From positions 1 to 10,508 of the forward strand of contig DAOWIC010000151.1 of the NCBI GenBank assembly GCA_030641085.1: a stretch of 10,508 nucleotides of DNA. Direction: 5' to 3'. Shown piece by piece: positions 5,624-10,508 of this stretch. The stretch is from Calditrichota bacterium (lineage in GTDB: Bacteria; Zixibacteria; MSB-5A5; GN15; FEB-12). The notes under the pieces are model-generated. The model worked only from the letters and a program-made list of their open reading frames with translations. It was not told where the DNA came from and did no database searches. The translations under genes and the position numbers were made by a program. Every line of letters starts with the position of its first letter. Positions within the stretch are counted from its first letter, which is position 1.

Positions 5624-8269
5624 TTACTTCAAGAGCACCATCTTCTTGGTAGCGGTGAAGTTACCGGCAGCCAACTTATAGAAGTAGATACCGGAAGCCT
5701 GATCCTGAGCATCCCACTCGATGACAACCGTACCGGCTTCGGACGAACCGGCAAACTCGGCAACCTTCTGGCCTGTCACGTTGAACACGCGGAGGCTGTA
5801 GTCGCTGGTCTGCGGCAGATCAAAGGCGATATTGGTAGTCGGGTTGAACGGGTTAGGATAGTTCTGAGACAGCGAGTAAGCGGTCGGAACCAGCTTAGCG
5901 GTTACCGGGGCGCCTTCATAGGTAGCAAACTCAGCGCTAACGACAGTGCCGTTGGCGTTCAGGAAGGTACCGTCAAAGGTCGCGCCTTCTTCCATGCTGT
6001 AAACCAGAACGCGGGTGGCGTTGATGTCGGCATCGTAGGCATAGCGCATCTCCATGTTGTCAACCAACAGGGTCGGAGTGGCGTCGCCTTCGACGACTAC
6101 ATAAGCAGCACCCATGGCGGATTCGACATTAACCATGCCGGCATCGACGGTGAAGTTAATCGCCGCCGGAGCAATCTTGGCATAAGGCAGAGCGTCGCCG
6201 ATGACTACACGGATGAGGTATACCAGGTCGGCAACCGACAGGGTAAGACCATCAGCGTTGACGTCGGAGGCAGCAATCTGGCCTTGGAGGTTAACATTGA
6301 ATACGCCCAGACCATAAACAAAGTAGTTGCTGTACAGAACCGCGTCAGCGATTTCGTAGGCAACATTGTTCAGGTTGATATCACCGCGATCGTCGATCGA
6401 ATCAACGCACGCGATCCAGACACCACCGTTTTCGAAACTGACGGCGCGAAGCGGTACTTTGGTCTCATGGGTAAAGCAATCGATATCCTGAGCGCCAAAG
6501 TAGGTCGGATACATTCCGTAAAGCGGATTGTATATATTCATCTTGCCGTTGGCAGCTTCCGGATCGTAACCGTCATACACCGCGTCGGAGATCAGCATAA
6601 TCTCACCGAATTCATCAGACAGGGCGTTGTCGGTGCAATCCATCCAGAAGAACCGAATCGGAACGAAGGAGCACTGGAAGTTGTAATCGTTCGTAACGAG
6701 GAAGTCGAGATTGAACAGCACGGTGCCGACTGCAAGCGGATCCGGAAGGAAGCAATCCGGGTGCAGCGGACCATTGTTCGTCTCGGCAATAGCCGTTACG
6801 GTGAGCAGACCGCTCGGGCACGCGTTGCCACAGTTGCCATCGGCGCCGAAACGGTAGGTGAAATATTCCCATCCGCAGCCAGGGGCAGGGCCGAATTCGG
6901 CGCCAATATAGGCTGCCTGGAAACTAAGAGCGGAGGCATCATAAGCGATAAGCATGTCGTAACCGCCGATATCGTTGGCGGCAGCGTTCAGCATAACCGG
7001 AACCATGACATGCTGACCCTGGTACACAAATCCACCGTTCTTGGCTTCCGACTGTTCGCCGACTTCACCAATAACGATCTGATAGAGCGAGCCAGGAATA
7101 ACGCTTATAGCAACAGTGCACTCATCCGTCGCTTTGGTGTCGGACACCATTACGACGACATCGTAGGTACCATCATCATCGGTGTCGGTCGTGACACGGA
7201 GAGTGCCGGTACCCGGCAGGAATTCCATGGTACCGATGAGAGGATCGGAACCACCGGTCGGGGTGATGCTGACAACGCTGTAGGTCAGAGCATCACAATC
7301 GTCATCGGCCGTGAACGGAAAATCGGTCACGGAGTTGTTGTTGACGTTGTAAGCTTCGCAACCGGTAGCGAAGGTCGGACCAACATTGTCAAACCAGAGG
7401 TCGACAGCGCAGATAGGGCCACAGTGATCAACTTCAAAGTCATCACAGGCGCGAACCTCGAGCAGGGTCGAGACTTCGGCGTCGACGATCGTCGGAGCAT
7501 AGCTCCACACACCGCCGACCGTAACAGTACCGGGACCGGAGACCTTTTCGAACGTAATGGCGTCACTTTCGACGTCTTCCGCAAGGAAAGTTATGCTAGC
7601 CGCGACACAGTGGTCGAAGTGCTGCTCTCCCACCGGGCAGTTGGTGATCGTCGGCGGGAAGTTCGGCGGAGTCAGGGCCAGATAGCAGTACGGGCCTTCC
7701 CATACCGGATCGCCTTCTCCCGGAGGAGCCCACATCCAGTACGCGGTCGGCGGAGCAAAGGTGGAGTCGATGCACAGGATGTCGCCTTCGGCAACACCAC
7801 CGGTGTAGATCGCGACAGCAACTTCGTCGAAACCGTCCTCAAAACCGAAACCGTCTGACTTCAGACCGTTAATACCAACCGTGTCGGCACCGGAGCCGTC
7901 CGCGCTGAAATACGTCAGCGAGAAGCCCTGGTCCCACATGATTGTATTAAACGGGTAACCGACCCAGCCCGGAATCAGGGGCATGGTATCGATCGTGACC
8001 GGCGTGTAAGAGCCGCCCGGAGCCGGAGTTGATTCGTCGACGCCCTGGATGTAAACCTTCCAGGCAGTCGCCATACCTTCAACAGCGGCGCCGTTGTTGT
8101 TAGTGAACCTCATGAAGAAGTTGACGGGCTTGTTGGGCTCGATCCTGTCAGTACCGCCATCGTCCCAGACACCGTCCATGTGGTCAATCGTTATCGAACC
8201 AGCAAAGGCGAGTCCGAAAGAGGCCACGAGCAAAGCAACCAGAGTAAGGAAAAATGATTTTGATTTCAT
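5624..8269 (-). CDS. Secreted cysteine-rich cohesin-like/dockerin protein with sorting tail (gene B)
   Basis: The product has 881 residues. AGGAG at 8276-8280 lies 6 nt before the ATG. A signal peptide covers 1-23 (MKSKSFF, hydrophobic core, cleavage near AFA-GS). Residues 24-200 form a β-rich, Trp/Gly-rich domain that I cannot assign to a named family. Two Ig-like domains follow (about 204-298 and 300-392), then a cohesin-like module at about 396-566 with an internal Cys-rich block (GNCGNACPSG), a dockerin pair at 629-693, a β-domain at about 700-790 and a sorting tail at 796-881 (NYPNPFNP to KKMVLLK). There are 18 cysteines between 166 and 621 and none in the last 260 residues, which points to disulfides in the oxidising extracytoplasmic space. 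The gene has its own terminator. A surface-structural role is inferred; I recall very similar proteins from Zixibacteria. Confidence 0.92.
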   Translation of the reverse strand: MKSKSFFLTLVALLVASFGLAFAGSITIDHMDGVWDDGGTDRIEPNKPVNFFMRFTNNNGAAVEGMATAWKVYIQGVDESTPAPGGSYTPVTIDTMPLIPGWVGYPFNTIMWDQGFSLTYFSADGSGADTVGINGLKSDGFGFEDGFDEVAVAIYTGGVAEGDILCIDSTFAPPTAYWMWAPPGEGDPVWEGPYCYLALTPPNFPPTITNCPVGEQHFDHCVAASITFLAEDVESDAITFEKVSGPGTVTVGGVWSYAPTIVDAEVSTLLEVRACDDFEVDHCGPICAVDLWFDNVGPTFATGCEAYNVNNNSVTDFPFTADDDCDALTYSVVSITPTGGSDPLIGTMEFLPGTGTLRVTTDTDDDGTYDVVVMVSDTKATDECTVAISVIPGSLYQIVIGEVGEQSEAKNGGFVYQGQHVMVPVMLNAAANDIGGYDMLIAYDASALSFQAAYIGAEFGPAPGCGWEYFTYRFGADGNCGNACPSGLLTVTAIAETNNGPLHPDCFLPDPLAVGTVLFNLDFLVTNDYNFQCSFVPIRFFWMDCTDNALSDEFGEIMLISDAVYDGYDPEAANGKMNIYNPLYGMYPTYFGAQDIDCFTHETKVPLRAVSFENGGVWIACVDSIDDRGDINLNNVAYEIADAVLYSNYFVYGLGVFNVNLQGQIAASDVNADGLTLSVADLVYLIRVVIGDALPYAKIAPAAINFTVDAGMVNVESAMGAAYVVVEGDATPTLLVDNMEMRYAYDADINATRVLVYSMEEGATFDGTFLNANGTVVSAEFATYEGAPVTAKLVPTAYSLSQNYPNPFNPTTNIAFDLPQTSDYSLRVFNVTGQKVAEFAGSSEAGTVVIEWDAQDQASGIYFYKLAAGNFTATKKMVLLK
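5627..5884 (-). other. FlgD-like / T9SS-type C-terminal sorting domain of gene B
   Basis: Residues 796-881: TAYSLSQNYPNPFNPTT, then LRVFNVTGQKV, VIEWDAQDQ, ASGIYFYKL and TATKKMVLLK. All strands of the family are present. It shares its order with the tails of genes C and D; gene A has none. Confidence 0.82.
6191..6385 (-). other. Dockerin-type pair with 13-residue loops in gene B
   Basis: Residues 629-693. The first repeat is GDINLNNVAYEIADA and the second is SDVNADGLTLSVADL. As in gene C, the closing Asp is at loop position 13. The helices (VLYSNYFVYGL, VYLIRVVIGDA) match the dockerin F-helix pattern. About 25 residues separate the two loops. Confidence 0.75.
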
Positions 8270-8324
8270 TTTTCTCTCCTAAATACTTCGTTAACATTGC
8301 GCAAATTAGGCTGCGTAACATACT

Positions 8325-8354
8325 TTTATATCCCCCTCAGGATTCGGTCGTAAA
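8325..8354 (-). promoter_or_regulatory. Possible sigma70-type promoter for gene B
   Basis: On the minus strand TTTACG (8349-8354) is followed after 18 bp by TATAAA (8325-8330), four and five of six matches to consensus. The predicted start would leave a leader of about 50 nt before the gene B ATG. The -35 match is weak. Confidence 0.35.
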
Positions 8355-8496
8355 TCACTCTCCAGCGAGAGCCAACAAGCTGGTGATAAACTCACAACGA
8401 ACAAAGAGTAGGTTAGCGGCCCGTTCCTATTCGAGCGCGTTTTTAAATACCTTTTTTAAGCGTCCTCCCTTCCATCTATTTATTTCCGGTTGTTAG

Positions 8497-8518
8497 GGGC
8501 CGTTCTCCCAAACGGCCC
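8497..8518 (-). terminator. Hairpin downstream of gene A, possible weak terminator
   Basis: GGGCCGTT and AACGGCCC form a perfect 8-bp GC-rich stem (8497-8504 with 8511-8518) around a 6-nt loop, about 50 bp after the gene A stop. No U-run follows on the minus strand, so it may instead protect the mRNA 3' end or give partial termination, with readthrough into gene B. Confidence 0.4.
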
Positions 8519-8567
8519 GATTATTTCATCTTCTTGCTGTTTATCGTTTTTGGTCATTCGTCAATGT

Positions 8568-9947
8568 TCAACAACCGTCACAGATATCCGGTCCGGAGTG
8601 GAACATGTAATTTACAAACAGGACCAGGTCGGCTACATCGACACGCCCGTTGCAATCGGTGTCGCAGGACAAATCCGACTCGGGCGGAAACGGTCCCTCG
8701 TGGAACATATATTTTACCATATAGACCAGGTCGGCCACATCAATACGCGGCGGCTGCAGGCCGTCCACATTGCCGCACATGTAGGTCGAAACCTGGATAT
8801 CCACCAGCTCCGAGTCGATACCCATGGTAATCTCGTCGGTAGCGTAGAACATGACTTCGTATACTCCTAACTGCTCGTAGGTTGGCGTCCAGTCGAACTG
8901 GCCGGTGCCGTCGCCGTTATCAACGAAAATGGCACCCTCCGGCAACGGTGTCGCCGTCAAAATCGGCGTCGTTTCATCCGGATCGGAGGCGGAAACGCCG
9001 AACTGCAAAAGAAATTCCGGACTGGTCGTCTTCGGGCCGATCGAATCAAGCTCCGGCGGCGGCGGTATCAGGGCCAGCAGCGAGCCATCGTACACCTTGA
9101 CGGCCACCGTATCCAGTATGGTTTTCTCGATAAGATCGGTCTCTATCCAGTCGCAGAAATCCTGGATGATATACGGTATCTCGTGATCCGCAAAGCAACT
9201 GTCCTCATACGGCGGCGGGCCCCACTGGTCACAGATCCAGCAGGAGGTGTCTTCCACCATCACGGTCGTCCAGCCGATAGACCCACCGGTCGGCGTGGAA
9301 AAGCCGAAATGGTCCTTGAATTCGGTCTGGATCTGGAGAGTGACCACGCGCGCGGTCAAGGTATCGGGAATCTGCGTAAAAACATCGAGCACCAGGTTTA
9401 TCAGAACACCTCCCTGCTGACCGGCCGGAATCTTCTTGTTAGAGCCGACCATATCGGCCAGGCCCGCCACGACCACGTCATTGCCAACGCCGGATAAGGA
9501 ACTGGCATCAACCATATCCCATCCGGAAGAGAGCGTTCCGGTAGTATCAAACCGGGCCTTTTCGACCACGGTTGAATCGACCACAATAAAATCCCACTCC
9601 TCCTCATAGTTGGTCATGGTGGAGTCAACGCAGACTTCACCATCCCACTGGTCGCAGAACCAGTAGGTGGTGTCGATGATTGTGTCGGTATTGGTTTTAA
9701 AAATCACAAGATCAGGTCGATCGACTTTTATCCACAGGTTAAACCCAGAGATGTCATCGACAAGGTTGCTAAGGTAGACGGGAATGGTGACGGCAGTATC
9801 ACCGGGCGTGGCAAAGACTTCACCGACATCCACTGTCAGATCTGGTATTTGAGCCTGAATTGAGGAAACTGCTGAGAGAATCAGCGTTGCGGCAAGGATG
9901 AGGCAGAATATCTCGGAGCCTTTCCGCAAATTACTCAAAAACACCAT
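8568..9947 (-). CDS. Secreted cohesin-like protein with Cys-rich C-terminal dockerin (gene A)
   Basis: The product has 459 residues. AGGAGG at 9953-9958 lies 5 nt before the ATG. A signal peptide covers about 1-32 (basic LRKG, hydrophobic FCLILAATLILSAV, cleavage near IQA-Q). Residues 36-290 form an enlarged cohesin-like region (VFATPGDTAVTIPVYLSN, GFNLWIKVD) carrying two copies of a CDQW block. An Ig/cadherin-like domain follows at 296-388 (FVDNGDGTGQFDWTPTY), then a dockerin pair at 391-449 and an end that reads CDGC. Unlike its three neighbours it has no NYPNPFNP sorting tail. It would be exported by Sec but retained by other means, perhaps by its dockerin binding a cohesin-like module of a neighbour; that is inference. 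It is first in the array, behind the strongest promoter in the window. No catalytic residues were recognised. Confidence 0.9.
   Translation of the reverse strand: MVFLSNLRKGSEIFCLILAATLILSAVSSIQAQIPDLTVDVGEVFATPGDTAVTIPVYLSNLVDDISGFNLWIKVDRPDLVIFKTNTDTIIDTTYWFCDQWDGEVCVDSTMTNYEEEWDFIVVDSTVVEKARFDTTGTLSSGWDMVDASSLSGVGNDVVVAGLADMVGSNKKIPAGQQGGVLINLVLDVFTQIPDTLTARVVTLQIQTEFKDHFGFSTPTGGSIGWTTVMVEDTSCWICDQWGPPPYEDSCFADHEIPYIIQDFCDWIETDLIEKTILDTVAVKVYDGSLLALIPPPPELDSIGPKTTSPEFLLQFGVSASDPDETTPILTATPLPEGAIFVDNGDGTGQFDWTPTYEQLGVYEVMFYATDEITMGIDSELVDIQVSTYMCGNVDGLQPPRIDVADLVYMVKYMFHEGPFPPESDLSCDTDCNGRVDVADLVLFVNYMFHSGPDICDGC
8571..8777 (-). other. C-terminal dockerin pair of gene A
   Basis: Residues 391-459. 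The second loop (DTDCNGRVDVAD) is canonical with 12 residues. The first (NVDGLQPPRIDVAD) is two residues longer and has Asn and Leu where Asp/Asn ligands are expected at positions 1 and 5, so its calcium binding may be weak. The helices match each other closely (LVYMVKYMFHEGP, LVLFVNYMFHSGP). Cysteines at 391, 428, 432, 456 and 459 suggest disulfide clasping. Confidence 0.8.
9222..9251 (-). repeat. CDQW block repeat, downstream copy
   Basis: These 30 bp match 9645-9674 at 26 positions. They encode TSCWICDQW, and the similarity continues in the protein over roughly 45 residues (234-280), ending near LIEKTILDT. Confidence 0.7.
9645..9674 (-). repeat. CDQW block repeat, upstream copy
   Basis: These 30 bp match 9222-9251 at 26 positions. 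They encode TTYWFCDQW. The protein similarity extends over residues 93-135, ending near VVEKARFDT. The pair shows a segmental duplication within gene A. Confidence 0.7.
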
Positions 9948-10264
9948 CTGTTCCTCCTAACGTAGAATTAATGGTCGCCGCTTAATCAATCCCTTAGCCA
10001 AGACTCAGTCAGTATTCCCCACGCTGTAAGGGCCACCCGGGATTCAGCATCCACCGTATCCCGGACATAGCTACGTTTTTACGATGTTCGAGTTCGTTAA
10101 CAGTTGTCTCTACATTAAGTAATCTGTTTGTATCTCTTGAGCCACCCCCACAGCGGCTTCAAGAAAGAAGTACTAACATAGAAAGTATTGCTCGGAAAGA
10201 CTCTAAGTTTCCGCCGCCCGGTTCCGAACGGCTTTACTTTAATTGACTGTCGCACCTATCATCC
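9948..10264 (-). promoter_or_regulatory. Long leader (5' UTR) of gene A
   Basis: Between the predicted start of transcription (near 10264) and the gene A start codon lie about 317 nt with no convincing gene. It contains a 7-bp hairpin with a 14-nt loop (CCGGGAT at 10037-10043 pairing with ATCCCGG at 10058-10064), a GC-rich segment near 10211-10232 able to fold on itself, and the ribosome binding site at 9953-9958. I could not match it to a known riboswitch class. Regulation by structure or by a protein is possible. Confidence 0.4.
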
Positions 10265-10270
10265 AAACAG

Positions 10271-10299
10271 AATATAAGGCCAAGGGACCTTGTTGTCAA
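10271..10299 (-). promoter_or_regulatory. Strong sigma70-type promoter for gene A
   Basis: On the minus strand a perfect TTGACA (10294-10299) is followed after exactly 17 bp by TATATT (10271-10276, five of six matches to TATAAT). The spacer contains the inverted repeat CAAGG-GA-CCTTG. This is the best promoter match in the window and faces gene A. Confidence 0.7.
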
Positions 10300-10301
10300 T
10301 A

Positions 10302-10330
10302 GGGAAAAGCCGATTTTTTGCCGTTTTCCC
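10302..10330. repeat. Inverted repeat next to the gene A promoter
   Basis: GGGAAAA (10302-10308) and TTTTCCC (10324-10330) are perfect 7-bp arms around 15 nt that include a run of six T. The repeat ends 2 bp upstream of the -35 box. It could be an operator, an AT-rich upstream element, or a hairpin ending a transcript from beyond the window edge. Confidence 0.35.
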
Positions 10331-10508
10331 CGTCTATCTCTCCTCGCAGCATATCGTTGGTTGCATTCTCCATGTTCATCTTATCTCCCCGGCCTCCCGA
10401 ATCCACCCCTCGACAAAACGAGTTCAGGAATCTTCATGGTCAGGGGCGTATCCCTCATTCAGCAACCAGCATGCCGTCGCCAGAGAGGTTTTCAGAAGCC
10501 CTAAATCG
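10331..10508. other. Right-edge region without a supported gene
   Basis: On the minus strand a frame open from the edge ends at a TGA at 10424-10426 after 27 codons (ending GYAPDHEDS), so it could be the tail of an upstream gene. A 27-codon frame at 10296-10379 (MNMENATNDML) has GGAG 5 nt before its ATG, but it runs into the -35 box and resembles nothing known. Neither is supported enough to call. Confidence 0.25.

Larger units (their letters stand above)
8270..8567. other. Intergenic region between genes A and B
   Basis: These 298 bp hold a hairpin just after gene A (8497-8518), a possible gene B promoter (8325-8354), a small CTCTC/GAGAG hairpin at 8358-8371 and the gene B ribosome binding site at 8276-8280. 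No small gene with a convincing start was found. Confidence 0.5.

Noticed and set aside
6284..7858. A 524-codon open frame on the plus strand opposite gene B
   Set aside because: It lies entirely antisense to a well-supported gene, has low-complexity composition and no signal, domain or ribosome binding site. The opposite gene has family signatures along its length.
8287..8296. TTCGTTAACA shared by the leaders of gene B (8287-8296) and gene A (10093-10102)
   Set aside because: A ten-base match between two stretches of about 300 bp is not rare by chance, and the leader of gene C lacks it.
1..9947. Interpretation as a cellulosome gene cluster
   Set aside because: No glycoside hydrolase, carbohydrate-binding or carbohydrate esterase domain was recognised in any of the four proteins, and each protein has both module types.
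10296..10379. A 27-codon frame with GGAG upstream
   Set aside because: It is very short, resembles nothing known, and its stop codon falls inside the -35 box of the gene A promoter.

Overview
The window holds four large genes, all on the minus strand and all encoding exported, multidomain β-sandwich proteins. It suggests an uncultured bacterium of the FCB (Fibrobacteres-Chlorobi-Bacteroidetes) superphylum, and the candidate phylum Zixibacteria is my best guess. Three reasons support this: C-terminal tails with the NYPNPFNP signature, dockerin-type repeats of the form GDINLN..AYEI.DA, and cohesin-like modules in nearly every protein. I recall this combination from such genomes but could not check it. 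No transposase, integrase, tRNA, rRNA, CRISPR array or enzyme domain was seen.

In order of transcription (right to left): 9948-10508 has no convincing gene, but carries a strong sigma70-type promoter (TTGACA, 17-bp spacer, TATATT) followed by a leader of about 317 nt. Gene A (8568-9947) encodes a 459-residue protein with a cohesin-like region and a cysteine-rich C-terminal dockerin. A 298-bp gap holds a hairpin and a possible promoter. Gene B (5624-8269) encodes 881 residues rich in cysteine and ends in a clear terminator hairpin. A 520-bp gap holds a possible promoter overlapping TGCAA direct repeats. Gene C (2656-5103) encodes 815 residues. Only 49 bp later comes gene D (2606 to beyond the left edge), of which 868 residues are visible. 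C and D are probably one transcript. A and B are probably separate units, though A may read through into B.

All four proteins have a signal peptide, at least one cohesin-like module and a dockerin-type calcium-binding pair. B, C and D also end in a FlgD-like / T9SS-type sorting domain, which A lacks. Cohesin and dockerin modules bind each other in cellulosomes, but here both occur in each chain and no glycoside hydrolase is present. A surface scaffold, filament or S-layer-like network is therefore a more natural hypothesis than a cellulosome. That is inference. The most distinctive details are an enlarged 13-residue loop in the dockerins of B and C, a duplicated CDQW block inside A that is still visible at DNA level, and a shared dockerin / β-domain / sorting-domain tail in B, C and D.
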